Assembly (NCBI RefSeq): GCF_039535095.1
Contig: NZ_BAAAWN010000001.1
Span: 1,922,001 to 1,986,000 of the forward strand
Origin: Arthrobacter ramosus
GTDB lineage: Bacteria > Actinomycetota > Actinomycetes > Actinomycetales > Micrococcaceae
Direction of reading: 5' to 3'
Length of the DNA stretch: 64,000 nucleotides
The notes beneath the pieces were generated by a model. The model ran no database searches. It worked only from the letters and a program-made list of their open reading frames with translations, and was not told where the DNA came from. The translations under genes were made by a program, and so were the position numbers. Positions 27,019 to 38,530 of this stretch are shown one piece after another. Position 1 is the first letter of the stretch; each line of letters begins with the position of its first letter.

Positions 27019-29946
27019 GTGCCTAAAGCCGTAGCTGAAGTCCCCGCCGTCGAATCCTTCGCAAGCGTTTCCGCTAATCAACCTGCCACGCCCGTAAGAC
27101 ATGACCTGTCCCGGCTCGTGGTCAAGGGAGCGCGTGAACACAACCTGCGCAACGTCGATCTCGACCTTCCCCGTGACGCCATGATCGTTTTCACGGGCTT
27201 GTCAGGATCAGGTAAGTCGTCCTTGGCCTTCGACACCATCTTCGCCGAGGGCCAGCGCCGGTACGTGGAATCATTGTCGGCCTACGCCCGCCAGTTCCTG
27301 GGCCAAGTGGACAAACCGGACGTGGATTTCATCGAGGGCCTTTCCCCGGCGGTCTCGATCGACCAGAAGTCGACGAGCAAGAACCCTCGTTCCACCGTGG
27401 GCACCATCACCGAGATCTACGACTACATGCGCCTTCTCTGGGCACGTGTCGGCCGGCCGCATTGCCCGGTGTGCCACGAACCGATCACGCGCCAGACGCC
27501 GCAGCAGATCGTTGACCAGTTGCTGGAACTCGAATCCGGCACGCGCTTCCAGATTCTTGCCCCGGTGGTCCGCGGACGCAAGGGCGAATTCGTCGAGCTC
27601 TTCAAAGAGCTCACCGCCAAGGGATACTCACGCGCCCGGGTGGACGGAGATCTCGTCCAGCTGAGCGATCCGCCCAAGCTCGGCAAGCAATTCAAGCACT
27701 CCATTGAAGTGGTCGTGGACCGGCTGGTGGTCAAGGAAGGGATCAGCCAACGGCTGACCGACTCGATCGAAACCGCGCTCGGACTTGCGGAAGGCCGCGT
27801 ACTGGTCGAGTTCGTGGATCTCGACGCTGAAGACCCCGCACGGATCCGGGCCTTCTCCGAAAACCTTGCGTGCCCCAATGAGCACCCGCTGGCCATCGAC
27901 GAAATCGAGCCTCGCTCCTTCTCGTTCAACAACCCCTTCGGCGCATGTGCGGCCTGCAGCGGTATCGGCACCAAGCTCGAAGTCGATGAAGAATTGGTCG
28001 TCCCCAACCCGGAACTTTCCCTGAACCAGGGGGCCATCGCGCCTTGGTCGCTGGGTACTGCCACCACGGAGTACTGGAACCGGCTCCTGGATGGCCTTGC
28101 CTTGGAGCTCGACTTCTCCATGGACACCGCTTGGGAGAAGCTGCCGCAGGAAGTGCGGCAGACCGTGCTGTACGGCAAGGACCACAAGGTCGTCGTCCAG
28201 TACCGCAACAGGTTCGGCCGGGAGCGCAAGTACAGCACCGGCTTCGAAGGCGCCATCCAGTACGTCCACCGCAAGCACGGCGAAACGGACTCCGACTGGG
28301 CACGCGACCGCTACGAAGAGTACATGCGCCAGGTTCCTTGCCCCGCATGCAACGGTGCCCGGCTTAACCCGGCGTCGCTTTCCGTGTTGATCAACGGCAA
28401 GTCCATCGCTGAGGTGGCGGCCCTTCCGATGCGTGACTGCGCCGATTTCCTCGGCAGCCTTACGCTCACCGACCGCGAGGCCCAGATCGCCCACCAGGTT
28501 CTCAAGGAGATCCAGGCGCGCCTGACGTTCCTGCTCGATGTGGGGCTCGAATACCTGAATCTCGAGCGGCCGTCCGGGACCTTGTCCGGCGGTGAAGCCC
28601 AGCGCATCCGGCTTGCCACGCAGATCGGCTCCGGCTTGGTCGGTGTCCTGTATGTCCTGGACGAACCGTCCATCGGGCTGCACCAAAAGGACAACCGCCG
28701 CCTCATCGAAACGCTCACCCGGTTGCGCGACCTCGGCAACACGCTGATTGTCGTCGAACACGACGAAGACACCATTCAGGAGGCCGACTGGGTAGTGGAC
28801 ATCGGACCTGGCGCCGGCGAGCACGGTGGCCAGGTGGTTCATTCCGGTTCCTATAAGGAACTCCTGGAAAACACGAACTCGCTGACCGGCGACTACTTGT
28901 CCGGGCGACGCAAGATCGACATCCCGGCCAAGCGGCGCAAGTATGACAAGAAGCGCGAGCTCAAGGTCATTGGCGCACGCGAAAACAACCTGAATAACGT
29001 TGACGCCACCTTCCCGCTGGGCCTCTTCACAGCTGTCACGGGCGTCAGTGGTTCAGGAAAGTCCACCCTGGTGAACGAGATCCTTTACAAGGTTCTCGCC
29101 AACAAGCTCAACGGTGCAAAGCAGGTCGCCGGGCGGCATCGTTCCGTGGCAGGCCTTGAGCACCTCGACAAGGTGGTCCACGTGGACCAGAGCCCTATCG
29201 GGCGGACCCCGCGTTCCAACCCCGCCACCTACACCGGCGTCTTCGACAACATCCGGAAGCTTTTCGCGGAAACCACTGAAGCCAAGGTCCGCGGATACCA
29301 GCCTGGCCGCTTTTCCTTCAACGTCAAGGGCGGCCGCTGTGAGGCGTGCTCCGGCGACGGAACCCTGAAGATCGAGATGAACTTCCTGCCGGACGTCTAT
29401 GTTCCGTGCGAGGTGTGCCATGGCGCCCGGTACAACCGGGAGACCCTGGAGGTCCATTACAAGGGCAAGACCATCGCAGACGTCCTCAACATGCCCATCG
29501 AGGAAGGTGCCGAGTTCTTTGCCGCTTTCACCCCCATCGCCCGGCATTTGAACACCCTCGTCGACGTCGGTCTCGGCTATGTCCGGCTCGGGCAGCCCGC
29601 CACCACGCTTTCCGGTGGCGAGGCGCAGCGCGTGAAGCTGGCCTCGGAACTGCAGAAGCGTTCGAATGGCCGGAGCGTCTATGTCTTGGACGAGCCCACC
29701 ACGGGGCTCCATTTCGAGGACATCCGTAAGTTGCTCATGGTGCTGCAGGGTTTGGTGGACAAGGGCAACACGGTCATCACCATTGAACACAACCTTGACG
29801 TCATCAAGTCCGCCGACTGGATTGTGGATCTTGGCCCCAATGGCGGTTCAGGCGGCGGGCGCATCGTTGCAACGGGTACGCCCGAACAGGTTGCCAAGTC
29901 CACGGAAAGCCATACCGCTACCTTCCTGGCGGAGATTCTCGGCTAG
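27019..29946 (+). CDS. uvrA: excinuclease ABC subunit A
   Basis: A 975-residue damage sensor of nucleotide excision repair with two ABC-type ATPase modules. The first has [13 protein letters not shown] (about residues 60-72) and the signature [14 protein letters not shown]; the second has [13 protein letters not shown] and [14 protein letters not shown]. Zinc-binding Cys pairs [22 protein letters not shown] and CEVCHGAR are all present, including the finger at 29337-29424. The GTG start lies 6 nt after a -10 box. The N-terminus has about 30 extra residues before the first conserved strand. A terminator-like hairpin follows. Confidence 0.97.
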   Translation: MPKAVAEVPAVESFASVSANQPATPVRHDLSRLVVKGAREHNLRNVDLDLPRDAMIVFTGLSGSGKSSLAFDTIFAEGQRRYVESLSAYARQFLGQVDKPDVDFIEGLSPAVSIDQKSTSKNPRSTVGTITEIYDYMRLLWARVGRPHCPVCHEPITRQTPQQIVDQLLELESGTRFQILAPVVRGRKGEFVELFKELTAKGYSRARVDGDLVQLSDPPKLGKQFKHSIEVVVDRLVVKEGISQRLTDSIETALGLAEGRVLVEFVDLDAEDPARIRAFSENLACPNEHPLAIDEIEPRSFSFNNPFGACAACSGIGTKLEVDEELVVPNPELSLNQGAIAPWSLGTATTEYWNRLLDGLALELDFSMDTAWEKLPQEVRQTVLYGKDHKVVVQYRNRFGRERKYSTGFEGAIQYVHRKHGETDSDWARDRYEEYMRQVPCPACNGARLNPASLSVLINGKSIAEVAALPMRDCADFLGSLTLTDREAQIAHQVLKEIQARLTFLLDVGLEYLNLERPSGTLSGGEAQRIRLATQIGSGLVGVLYVLDEPSIGLHQKDNRRLIETLTRLRDLGNTLIVVEHDEDTIQEADWVVDIGPGAGEHGGQVVHSGSYKELLENTNSLTGDYLSGRRKIDIPAKRRKYDKKRELKVIGARENNLNNVDATFPLGLFTAVTGVSGSGKSTLVNEILYKVLANKLNGAKQVAGRHRSVAGLEHLDKVVHVDQSPIGRTPRSNPATYTGVFDNIRKLFAETTEAKVRGYQPGRFSFNVKGGRCEACSGDGTLKIEMNFLPDVYVPCEVCHGARYNRETLEVHYKGKTIADVLNMPIEEGAEFFAAFTPIARHLNTLVDVGLGYVRLGQPATTLSGGEAQRVKLASELQKRSNGRSVYVLDEPTTGLHFEDIRKLLMVLQGLVDKGNTVITIEHNLDVIKSADWIVDLGPNGGSGGGRIVATGTPEQVAKSTESHTATFLAEILG

Positions 29947-29958
29947 TCCTGTGTGAAC

Positions 29959-30000
29959 GGCCGGGGAATATTTCGGTGGCGGTCCAAGTATTCCCTGGCC
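29959..30000 (+). terminator. hairpin after uvrA
   Basis: GGCCGGGGAATA at 29959-29970 pairs with TATTCCCTGGCC at 29989-30000, with one G-U pair and an 18-nt loop. No T-tract follows. It lies 13 bp past the uvrA stop. Confidence 0.55.
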
Positions 30001-30046
30001 GGCATGTGAGTTTCAGGCATGCCTCAACTCGTGAGAAACTAACCCG

Positions 30047-30763
30047 GTGACTCAAACAATGGTGCCCGTAATCTTTGATCTGGACGGCACCCTTGTCGAT
30101 CCTGCAGGTGGCATAACAGGCGGCATCGCCGCGGCCCTGGGCGAAATGGGCCTCCGTGTCCCGGAACAAGCCGTGCTGGACTCCATGGTTGGACCCAAGC
30201 TCAGCGATTCCCTGGAACACATTGCCGGGGTTCCCGCGGGAAAAGTCGACGAAGTCATTGGGCTTTACCGCAGCTACTACCGTTCCGTGGGAATCGGTCA
30301 AAGCCGCCTCTATCCTGGTATCCGTGAGCTCCTGCAGTTCTTCGCGGAGTCGCGGCGGCCGGTTGCCGTGGCCACCCAGAAACCTCAAGGCTTGGCGCAC
30401 ATCGTGTTGGAGCACCACGGCATTGCCGGTTTCTTTGCATCCATCTGCGGTGCCCCGGACGACGAGTCAATGGCCGCCAATACAGCTCCGGGCAAGGTGG
30501 CGATCGTTGGTGCTGCGCTGGCCACGTTGCGTTCCCAGCCCGCGGTGATGGTCGGGGACCGCCACCAGGATGTTGCCGGTGCCATGGCCAACGGACTCGA
30601 CTGCATCGGGGTCAGTTGGGGATTTGCGCCCGACGGCGAACTTCAGGAGGCAGGCGCCGTCGCTGTCGTGGACAACGCGGCGCAGCTGTTGAAGAAGATC
30701 GAAGAACTTGACGCTGTCCGCGCGGCGGCCCTGAGCGAGGTGCAGAACGATGGAAGCCTTTGA
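30047..30763 (+). CDS. HAD hydrolase, phosphoglycolate phosphatase-like
   Basis: A 238-residue HAD-IA phosphatase. FDLDGTLVDP near residue 10 is motif I, VATQKPQGLA provides motif II, and VMVGDRHQDVAGAMANGLDCIGVSWGF is motif III/IV. The closest described families are Gph and 5'-nucleotidase-type enzymes; the substrate is not certain. The GTG at 30047 has no convincing Shine-Dalgarno, and GAAACT six bases upstream is a weak -10. The 3' end overlaps plsC by 14 bp, so they form an operon. Confidence 0.88.
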   Translation: MTQTMVPVIFDLDGTLVDPAGGITGGIAAALGEMGLRVPEQAVLDSMVGPKLSDSLEHIAGVPAGKVDEVIGLYRSYYRSVGIGQSRLYPGIRELLQFFAESRRPVAVATQKPQGLAHIVLEHHGIAGFFASICGAPDDESMAANTAPGKVAIVGAALATLRSQPAVMVGDRHQDVAGAMANGLDCIGVSWGFAPDGELQEAGAVAVVDNAAQLLKKIEELDAVRAAALSEVQNDGSL

Positions 30764-31418
30764 TGTCATCCGCTGGACCACGCGCGGACTGATTTCCAGC
30801 ACCTGCCGGCCCACGGTCATCGGGCTGGAAAACGTGCCCAAGGAAGGGCCCTTCATTGTGGCCCCGAACCATTTGTCTTTCCTGGACAGCGTGATTGTCC
30901 AGGCCTTGATGCCGCGCCCGGTGGGCTTCTTTGCCAAGGCCGAGTACTTCACGACCAAAGGCTTCAAAGGCCTCGCGATGAAGGCGTTCTTCCAGGCAGT
31001 TGGATCCATTCCGGTGGAACGCGGAGAGCAGGCAGCCAGCGTGCAGGCCCTCAAGACCCTCCTGGACATCCTGGAGAACGGACGCGGCATCGGTATCTAT
31101 CCGGAGGGGACCCGCTCCCGCGACGGCTTGCTCTACCGCGGGCGTACCGGGGTCGGCTGGCTTGCCCTGACCACGGGGGCGCCCGTGGTGCCGGTTGGCC
31201 TCATCGGCACGGACAAGCTGCAGCCTGTGGACCGCAACACCGTTCGTCCACAGCATTTCACCATGAAGGTCGGCGAGCCGCTGTACTTCGAGAAGACCGG
31301 TCCGGACCATTCCCTGCCTGCCAGGCGCGAAGTCACTGACAAGATCATGGATGCCATTGCGGTATTGAGCGGCCAGGAACGCTCCACCAGCTACAACCAG
31401 AGCAAGTCCGCGGAGTAG
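30750..31418 (+). CDS. plsC: 1-acyl-sn-glycerol-3-phosphate acyltransferase
   Basis: A 222-residue acyltransferase that makes phosphatidic acid from lysophosphatidate. The catalytic NHLSFLD (NHx4D) is at about residues 41-47, IYPEGTRSRDG at about 116-126, and APVVPVGLIGTDKL follows. The membrane association is probably peripheral, through the first hydrophobic segments. It is translated in overlap with the HAD phosphatase; whether the phosphatase has a lipid substrate is an open question. Confidence 0.92.
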   Translation: MEAFDVIRWTTRGLISSTCRPTVIGLENVPKEGPFIVAPNHLSFLDSVIVQALMPRPVGFFAKAEYFTTKGFKGLAMKAFFQAVGSIPVERGEQAASVQALKTLLDILENGRGIGIYPEGTRSRDGLLYRGRTGVGWLALTTGAPVVPVGLIGTDKLQPVDRNTVRPQHFTMKVGEPLYFEKTGPDHSLPARREVTDKIMDAIAVLSGQERSTSYNQSKSAE

Positions 31419-31464
31419 CTTCGGTGGGCTGGCCGGCCCGTACGGGGGAGTGCGATTCCCTTAC

Positions 31465-31470
31465 TAGACT
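31465..31470 (+). promoter_or_regulatory. -10 box TAGACT of uvrC, leaderless
   Basis: TAGACT followed by GGATCT and the GTG start at 31477. No ribosome binding site fits in the remaining six bases. Confidence 0.5.
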
Positions 31471-31476
31471 GGATCT

Positions 31477-33474
31477 GTGGCAGATCCAGCGAGTTATCGA
31501 CCCCAGACGGGAGAAATCCCCACCACCCCCGGCGTCTATCGGTTCCGGGATCCGCACGGCCGTGTCATCTACGTGGGCAAGGCGAAGAACCTCCGCTCCC
31601 GGCTGAACTCATACTTCGCCAACCCTGCGGGTTTGCTGCCGAAGACGCATGCGATGGTGCACGCGGCCAGCAGTGTCGAATGGACGATGGTGGGCAGCGA
31701 GCTTGAGTCGCTTCAGCTCGAATACACCTGGATCAAGGAATTCAAGCCCCGCTTCAACGTCGTCTTCCGCGATGACAAGACCTATCCGTACCTTGCCGTG
31801 AGCATGGGGGAGAAGCTCCCGCGGGTCCAGGTCATGCGCGGGGAGCGCCGCAAAGGCACTCGCTACTTCGGGCCGTACACAGCCGGGGCCATCCGCGAAA
31901 CCATGGACACCCTGCTGCGGGTCTTTCCGGTCCGCAGCTGCAGTCCCGGCGTGCTGAAGCGCGCCCAGGCCAGTGGTCGGCCTTGCTTGCTCGGCTACAT
32001 CGACAAATGCTCGGCCCCGTGTGTCGGCCGTGTCACCGCCGAGGAGCACCGGGCCATTGCTGAAGACTTCTGCTCGTTCATGGGTGGCGAAGCGAAACGC
32101 TTCATCACCCGCCTCGAAAAGGACATGGGCGCCGCCGTCGCCGAGCTGGACTACGAACGGGCAGCGCGGCTCCGGGATGACATCATCGCCCTCCGCAAAG
32201 TGTTCGAGCGCAACGCGGTCGTGCTTTCCGAAGACACCGACGCGGATGTCTTCGCCCTGCACGACGACGACCTCGAGGCTTCCGTGCAGGTATTCCACGT
32301 CAGGGGTGGCCGGGTGCGCGGCCAGCGGGGCTGGGTCGTGGAAAAAGTCGAAGACGCCACCACTCCGGAGCTCATCGAGCACCTGCTGCAGCAGGTCTAC
32401 GGAGAGGACAGTGACAACCAAGGCCGTATTCCGCGCGAAGTCCTCGTGCCGGAGGTTCCCAGCAACCATCACGAACTGCTTGAATGGCTCGGCGGCCTCC
32501 GGGGCGCCAAGGTGGATATCCGGGTGCCGCAGCGTGGTGACAAGGCTGCCCTCATGTCCACCGTCCGCGAAAACGCCGAACAGGCGCTGAAGCTCCACAA
32601 AGTCCGGCGGGCGGGCGATATCACCGTGCGCTCCCTGGCGCTCCAGGAGCTTCAGGAAGCGCTCGATCTTCCCGTTCCGCTGCTCCGGATCGAGTGCTAC
32701 GACATTTCCCATGTGCAGGGCACCAACGTCGTTGCGTCCATGGTGGTGGTGGAGGATGGCCTCCCCAAGAAGGCCGACTACAGGAAGTTCTCCATCACGG
32801 GTGCGGCGGCAAGCGACGACACCGCTGCGATGCACGACGTCCTGACCAGGCGCTTCAGGCACTACCTGCAGGATAAATCCGCCCAGCTTCCCAAGAGCGG
32901 AGAAGTTCCGAACCCCGGCGCCGGGGAGGCGTCGTCGTCGGATGATGCTGCCCTCACGGGGGCCAAGGCGAGATTCGCCTATCCGCCCAACCTCGTCGTC
33001 GTCGACGGCGGGCAGCCCCAGGTGAATGCGGCCGCGAGGGCACTCGCGGAACTGGGGATCGACGACGTCTACGTCGTGGGCCTGGCCAAGCGCCTCGAAG
33101 AAGTCTGGTTGCCGGACAGCGACTTCCCGGTGATTCTGCCCCGCACCTCCCAGGGGCTCTACTTGCTCCAGCGCATCCGCGACGAAGCCCACCGTTTCGC
33201 CATCACCTTCCACCGGCAGAAGCGTGGAAAGGCGATGACGGTGTCCGCACTCGACGGCGTTCCGGGCCTCGGCGAAGCCAAACGGAAGGCGCTCGTGGCG
33301 CATTTCGGCTCCCTCAAGAAGATCAAGGCCGCAACGGCCCTTGAGCTCACGGCCGCGAAGGGGATCGGCCCGGCATTGGCGGAAGCCGTCGTCAGCCATC
33401 TGGCGGCGGCCGGCGCCTCCGGAGAGGCCGCTCCTGCCGTGAACATGACCACCGGCGAAATCCTTGAAATTTAG
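31477..33474 (+). CDS. uvrC: excinuclease ABC subunit C
   Basis: A 665-residue nuclease that cuts on both sides of the lesion bound by UvrB. The N-terminal GIY-YIG domain reads [20 protein letters not shown] at about residues 13-32. A Cys cluster ([24 protein letters not shown]) follows near 150-182, then a UVR domain ([23 protein letters not shown]), the RNase H-like endonuclease ([22 protein letters not shown]) and C-terminal helix-hairpin-helix motifs ([20 protein letters not shown]). A 30-residue polar insert in the nuclease domain is common in actinobacteria. It heads the uvrC-rapZ-yvcK-whiA block. Confidence 0.97.
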   Translation: MADPASYRPQTGEIPTTPGVYRFRDPHGRVIYVGKAKNLRSRLNSYFANPAGLLPKTHAMVHAASSVEWTMVGSELESLQLEYTWIKEFKPRFNVVFRDDKTYPYLAVSMGEKLPRVQVMRGERRKGTRYFGPYTAGAIRETMDTLLRVFPVRSCSPGVLKRAQASGRPCLLGYIDKCSAPCVGRVTAEEHRAIAEDFCSFMGGEAKRFITRLEKDMGAAVAELDYERAARLRDDIIALRKVFERNAVVLSEDTDADVFALHDDDLEASVQVFHVRGGRVRGQRGWVVEKVEDATTPELIEHLLQQVYGEDSDNQGRIPREVLVPEVPSNHHELLEWLGGLRGAKVDIRVPQRGDKAALMSTVRENAEQALKLHKVRRAGDITVRSLALQELQEALDLPVPLLRIECYDISHVQGTNVVASMVVVEDGLPKKADYRKFSITGAAASDDTAAMHDVLTRRFRHYLQDKSAQLPKSGEVPNPGAGEASSSDDAALTGAKARFAYPPNLVVVDGGQPQVNAAARALAELGIDDVYVVGLAKRLEEVWLPDSDFPVILPRTSQGLYLLQRIRDEAHRFAITFHRQKRGKAMTVSALDGVPGLGEAKRKALVAHFGSLKKIKAATALELTAAKGIGPALAEAVVSHLAAAGASGEAAPAVNMTTGEILEI

Positions 33475-33482
33475 CTAGGGTT

Positions 33483-33515
33483 ATAAGCGGACCCCTCCTC
33501 AAGGGGTCCGCTTAT
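33483..33515 (+). terminator. perfect 14-bp hairpin between uvrC and rapZ
   Basis: ATAAGCGGACCCCT at 33483-33496 pairs with AGGGGTCCGCTTAT at 33502-33515 around a 5-nt loop. It has no T-tract. It could terminate uvrC transcription or attenuate read-through into rapZ. The presence of the stem argues against a rapZ start at 33514. Confidence 0.7.
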
Positions 33516-33561
33516 GGAGCATCCCAGAAACTTTGGACCATCTCAGAAACGGGGACACTTG

Positions 33562-34485
33562 ATGTCAGAGTCAACAGCAGGATCCGGCGCGGAGCAGGAC
33601 GGTCTCATCCCCGTCAAGCCTGTCGAAGCGGAACTGCTGGTGGTGACTGGCATGTCCGGCGCAGGCCGCAGCACCGCCTCGGACGCCCTGGAAGACCACG
33701 GCTGGTACGTCGTCGAAAACCTCCCGCCGCAGATGCTGGGGACGCTTGCCGAAATCGTCTCGCACGCTCCCCAGTCCATCCCCAAGCTCGCCGTCGTCGT
33801 GGACGTGCGCAGCAAAGGCCTCTTCACCGATATCAGGACCGCGCTCGGCGCGCTCAGCGCCAGCGGAATCACCTTCCGCGTCCTCTTCCTCGATGCCAGC
33901 GACAACGTCCTGGTGCGGCGCTTTGAGCAGGGCCGCCGCCCGCATCCGCTCCAAGGTGGTGGCCGGATCCTGGACGGCATCGCGGCGGAACGCGACGTCC
34001 TGAAGGAACTCCGGGAATCGGCCGACGTGGTCCTGGACACGAGTACGTACAACGTCCACGGCCTGGCGACCGCCATCACCGAACTTTTCACCGACACAGG
34101 CCCTGTGGCGTTGCGCTTGAACGTCATGAGCTTCGGCTTCAAATACGGACTGCCCGTGGACGCCAACTTCGTGGCGGATGCACGCTTCATCCCCAACCCG
34201 CACTGGGTTCCGAAATTGCGTCCGCACACGGGACTCGACGCCGATGTCAGCGACTATGTGCTCGGAGCCGCGGGCGTGAAGGACTTCGTTGACCGCTACG
34301 TCCTTGCCTTGGAGCCTGTCCTCGACGGCTACCGGACAGAAAACAAGCACTACGCCACCATTGCTGTCGGTTGCACGGGCGGCAAGCATCGTTCGGTCGC
34401 GGTCGCCGTCGAACTTTCCAAACGGCTGGCGCAATATCCTCGGGTCACCGTCACCACAAGCCACCGCGATCTGGGTCGCGAATAA
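33562..34485 (+). CDS. rapZ: RNase adapter / nucleotide-binding protein RapZ
   Basis: A 307-residue protein. Walker A VTGMSGAGRST lies near residue 30, GWYVVENLPPQML follows, and the C-terminal domain has FGFKYGLP and IAVGCTGGKHRSVAVA. In E. coli RapZ steers RNase E to a small RNA controlling glucosamine-6-phosphate synthase, while the role in Gram-positives is less clear, though the rapZ-yvcK-whiA trio is strongly conserved. The ATG at 33562 has GGGGA 6 nt upstream and is preferred to an in-frame ATG inside the preceding hairpin. The stop overlaps yvcK (TAATG). Confidence 0.93.
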   Translation: MSESTAGSGAEQDGLIPVKPVEAELLVVTGMSGAGRSTASDALEDHGWYVVENLPPQMLGTLAEIVSHAPQSIPKLAVVVDVRSKGLFTDIRTALGALSASGITFRVLFLDASDNVLVRRFEQGRRPHPLQGGGRILDGIAAERDVLKELRESADVVLDTSTYNVHGLATAITELFTDTGPVALRLNVMSFGFKYGLPVDANFVADARFIPNPHWVPKLRPHTGLDADVSDYVLGAAGVKDFVDRYVLALEPVLDGYRTENKHYATIAVGCTGGKHRSVAVAVELSKRLAQYPRVTVTTSHRDLGRE

Positions 34486-35501
34486 TGGGGGTCCTGACCG
34501 GACCCCTGCCGCTGGTTCCACCGAAGGGCACCCCGGGCAGCCAGCCCGCCAAGGGGCCCTCGGTTGTGGCGCTCGGCGGCGGACACGGGCTTTCCGCGTC
34601 ATTGTCGGCGTTGCGGCTCCTGACGTCCGAGCTCACCGCGATTGTCACCGTCGCCGACGACGGCGGATCCTCCGGGCGGCTGCGCGAAGAGTACGGGGTC
34701 CTTCCGCCTGGCGATCTTCGAATGGCGCTGAGCGCCCTCTGTGACGACACCGATTGGGGGCGCACTTGGCGGGACGTCATGCAGCATCGCTTCAAGACCC
34801 CGAACGGTCGCCAAGGCTCCTTGGACCACCACGCCATGGGAAACCTGCTCATCGTGACCCTCTGGGAACTTCTGGGCGACGCCGTTGCGGGACTGAAATG
34901 GGCCGGCGCGCTTTTGGGTGCCCGTGGCCAGGTCCTCCCGATGTCCACTCAGCCGCTGAACATCGAGGGCGACGTCAGGGTGCCCTTGCCCGGGGGCGGG
35001 TACGAGTTCCAGGTCGTCAAAGGCCAGGCCAAGTGCGCCGTCGCCGGATCCCTTGAAAACGTCAGGCTCCTCCCGGAAGACGCGCGCGCCTGCATCGAAG
35101 CGCTGACTGCCATCGAGCTTGCCGACTGGATCATTCTGGGTCCCGGTTCCTGGTACACGTCCGTGCTGCCGCATTTGCTGCTGCCCGAAATGCGCCAGGC
35201 CCTGTGCGACACTCCCGCGAAACGCTGCCTCACCATGAACCTCGCCATGGACACCAAGGAAACCTCGGGGATGTCCGCCGCGGACCATCTGGATGCCCTG
35301 CGCCACTACGCGCCGGAGTTCAGTGTGGACGTTGTCCTGGCCGATCCCTCCTCGATATCGGACCTCGAGGAATTCGAACGAGCTGCCGGGATGATCGGTG
35401 CAGAGGTTGTCTTGGGTAAAGTGGGGGCGTCGAGCCGCCGTCCAGTCCACGACCCGCTGCGTCTGGCATCGGCGTATCACGATATCTTCGGGAATAGTTA
35501 G
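34485..35501 (+). CDS. yvcK: YvcK/CuvA, UDP-N-acetylglucosamine-binding protein
   Basis: A 338-residue Rossmann-type protein. The nucleotide-sugar site shows SVVALGGGHGLSASLSALR, VTVADDGGSSGRLR and PPGDLRMALSALC near the N-terminus, with IILGPGSWYTSVLPHLL in the second half. In Bacillus and mycobacteria YvcK/CuvA binds UDP-sugars and supports cell-wall synthesis under some carbon sources. The ATG overlaps the rapZ stop by one base, so the two are coupled; a longer reading upstream is merely rapZ in another frame. Confidence 0.94.
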   Translation: MGVLTGPLPLVPPKGTPGSQPAKGPSVVALGGGHGLSASLSALRLLTSELTAIVTVADDGGSSGRLREEYGVLPPGDLRMALSALCDDTDWGRTWRDVMQHRFKTPNGRQGSLDHHAMGNLLIVTLWELLGDAVAGLKWAGALLGARGQVLPMSTQPLNIEGDVRVPLPGGGYEFQVVKGQAKCAVAGSLENVRLLPEDARACIEALTAIELADWIILGPGSWYTSVLPHLLLPEMRQALCDTPAKRCLTMNLAMDTKETSGMSAADHLDALRHYAPEFSVDVVLADPSSISDLEEFERAAGMIGAEVVLGKVGASSRRPVHDPLRLASAYHDIFGNS

Positions 35502-35510
35502 GAACATGCG

Positions 35511-36491
35511 ATGGCACTGACCGCATCGGTCAAGGAAGAACTTTCCCGGCTGGACATCAAGAAGTCGTCCGTCCGCAAGGCCGAAGTCTCGGCCATGCTG
35601 CGTTTTGCCGGCGGATTGCACATCATTTCGGGCCGAATCGTGATTGAGGCAGAGGTTGACCTCGCCTCAACGGCGCGGAGGCTGCGTGCCGCGATCGCCG
35701 AAGTCTACGGGCACCAGAGCGAGATCATCGTCGTCTCCGGCGGGGGACTCCGCCGCGGTAGCCGCTATGTTGTCCGTGTAGTGCGCGACGGCGAAGCCCT
35801 GGCCCGCCAGACCGGCCTCCTGGACGGCAGGGGACGGCCTGTGCGTGGCTTGCCGTCCGCCGTCGTCAACGGTTCGGCGTCGGACGCGGAAGCTGTGTGG
35901 CGCGGCGCGTTCCTGGTTCACGGATCCCTCACCGAACCCGGCCGGTCCTCTTCGCTTGAGGTCACGTGTCCCGGGCCGGAATCGGCGCTTGCCCTGGTGG
36001 GGGCTGCGCGTCGCCTCGGCATCCAGGCCAAGGCCCGGGAAGTGCGCGGCGTGGATCGCGTGGTTATCCGTGACGGTGACACCATCGCCGCGCTGCTCAC
36101 CCGGATGGGCGCCCATGACGCCCTCATGGTGTGGGAGGAGCGCCGCATGCGGAAGGAAGTCCGGGCCACGGCCAACCGCCTCGCGAACTTCGACGACGCC
36201 AACCTGCGCCGCTCGGCCCAGGCCGCCGTCGCGGCCGGCGCCCGCGTGGACAGGGCCTTGGAAATCCTTGGCGACGACGTTCCGGACCACCTCAAATACG
36301 CCGGTGAACTCCGGGTGGCCCACAAGCAGGCCAGCCTGGATGAATTGGGCCGGCTTGCCGATCCTCCCATGACCAAGGACGCGATCGCGGGGAGGATCCG
36401 CCGGCTTCTGGCCATGGCGGACAAGCGGGCCGGCGACCTGGGGATCCCGGGTACCGAGGCAAATGTGACCCCCGAAATGATGGACGAATAA
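35511..36491 (+). CDS. whiA: DNA-binding protein WhiA
   Basis: A 326-residue protein with two domains: LAGLIDADG-like N-terminal fold (about 1-215, starting [14 protein letters not shown]) and a C-terminal helix-turn-helix ([31 protein letters not shown]). WhiA in Streptomyces activates sporulation division genes with WhiB; in non-sporulating actinobacteria it is kept and binds DNA near cell-division genes. The LAGLIDADG catalytic residues are not expected. AGGAA lies 6-10 nt before the ATG. The gene closes the uvrC-rapZ-yvcK-whiA block. Confidence 0.96.
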   Translation: MALTASVKEELSRLDIKKSSVRKAEVSAMLRFAGGLHIISGRIVIEAEVDLASTARRLRAAIAEVYGHQSEIIVVSGGGLRRGSRYVVRVVRDGEALARQTGLLDGRGRPVRGLPSAVVNGSASDAEAVWRGAFLVHGSLTEPGRSSSLEVTCPGPESALALVGAARRLGIQAKAREVRGVDRVVIRDGDTIAALLTRMGAHDALMVWEERRMRKEVRATANRLANFDDANLRRSAQAAVAAGARVDRALEILGDDVPDHLKYAGELRVAHKQASLDELGRLADPPMTKDAIAGRIRRLLAMADKRAGDLGIPGTEANVTPEMMDE

Positions 36492-36508
36492 AGCTCCCGC
36501 CCTAGAAT
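36481..36508 (+). promoter_or_regulatory. candidate sodA promoter
   Basis: TGGACG at 36481-36486 and TAGAAT at 36503-36508 are 16 bp apart; the -35 overlaps the end of whiA. The resulting leader of about 85 nt includes a TCCGGCCG/CGGCCGGA hairpin at 36525-36546. Confidence 0.4.
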
Positions 36509-36600
36509 CGTCAGGGTGTGGATTTCCGGCCGGTTCGACGGCCGGATGAACAAAACGAGAGTTACCAACCGGACCCCGGTCCACTACATTGGAGGATTTC

Positions 36601-37224
36601 GTGACAGAGTACGTACTGCCCGAGCTCGGCTACGACTACGCAGCACTTGAGCCGCACATTTCGGCGAAGATCATGGAGCTGCACCACAGCAAGCACCACG
36701 CTGCCTATGTAGCAGGCGCCAACAACGCTTTGGCCCAGTTGGCCGAGGCCCGCGACAAGGGCGACTTCGCCAACATCAACCGCCTCTCCAAGGACCTCGC
36801 GTTCCACACCGGCGGCCACATCAACCACTCCGTGTTCTGGAACAACATCTCCCCGGATGGCGGCGACAAGCCCGAGGGCGAGCTGGCTGCAGCCATCGAC
36901 GACGCCTTCGGCTCCTTCGATGCATTCCGTGCCCAGTTCTCGGCAGCCGCGCTCGGCCTGCAGGGATCCGGCTGGGGCTTCCTCGCCTACGAGCCCATCG
37001 GCGGCAACCTCCTCATCGAGCAGCTCTACGACCAGCAGGGCAACGTCGCAGTCGGCACCACGCCGCTGCTCATGCTGGACATGTGGGAGCACGCTTTCTA
37101 CCTGGACTACGTGAACGTCAAGGCTGACTACGTCAAGGCCTTCTGGAACATCGTCAACTGGGCCGACGTCGCGAAGCGCTTCGAAGCGGCCCGCGCGAAC
37201 GCCACCGGGCTGATCGTTCTCTAG
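36601..37224 (+). CDS. sodA: superoxide dismutase, Mn/Fe type
   Basis: A 207-residue enzyme that converts superoxide to oxygen and peroxide. Metal ligands are visible: His in [14 protein letters not shown] near residue 28, His in [12 protein letters not shown] near 80, and Asp and His in [14 protein letters not shown] near 160-164. The GG before HINHSVFW and the overall sequence suit Mn or cambialistic use, but metal choice cannot be decided here. GGAGG lies 6 nt before the GTG at 36601; an ATG at 36589 within that sequence would be wrong. It sits alone between whiA and gapA, which is not part of the usual block. Confidence 0.96.
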   Translation: MTEYVLPELGYDYAALEPHISAKIMELHHSKHHAAYVAGANNALAQLAEARDKGDFANINRLSKDLAFHTGGHINHSVFWNNISPDGGDKPEGELAAAIDDAFGSFDAFRAQFSAAALGLQGSGWGFLAYEPIGGNLLIEQLYDQQGNVAVGTTPLLMLDMWEHAFYLDYVNVKADYVKAFWNIVNWADVAKRFEAARANATGLIVL

Positions 37225-38521
<1,297 letters not shown>

Positions 38522-38530
38522 GGTAGACAC

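Noticed and set aside
31448..31456. PafBC-type element before uvrC
   Set aside because: The bases at the required N8 spacing (GAGTGCGAT) do not match TTGTCRGTG, so only the leaderless -10 is supported.
33514..33561. N-terminal extension of rapZ
   Set aside because: The upstream ATG lies inside the uvrC-rapZ hairpin; a good Shine-Dalgarno serves the ATG at 33562.
34371..34484. Longer yvcK starting inside rapZ
   Set aside because: It encodes a basic, non-conserved stretch in another frame of rapZ; the ATG at 34485 precedes the conserved start and is coupled to the rapZ stop.
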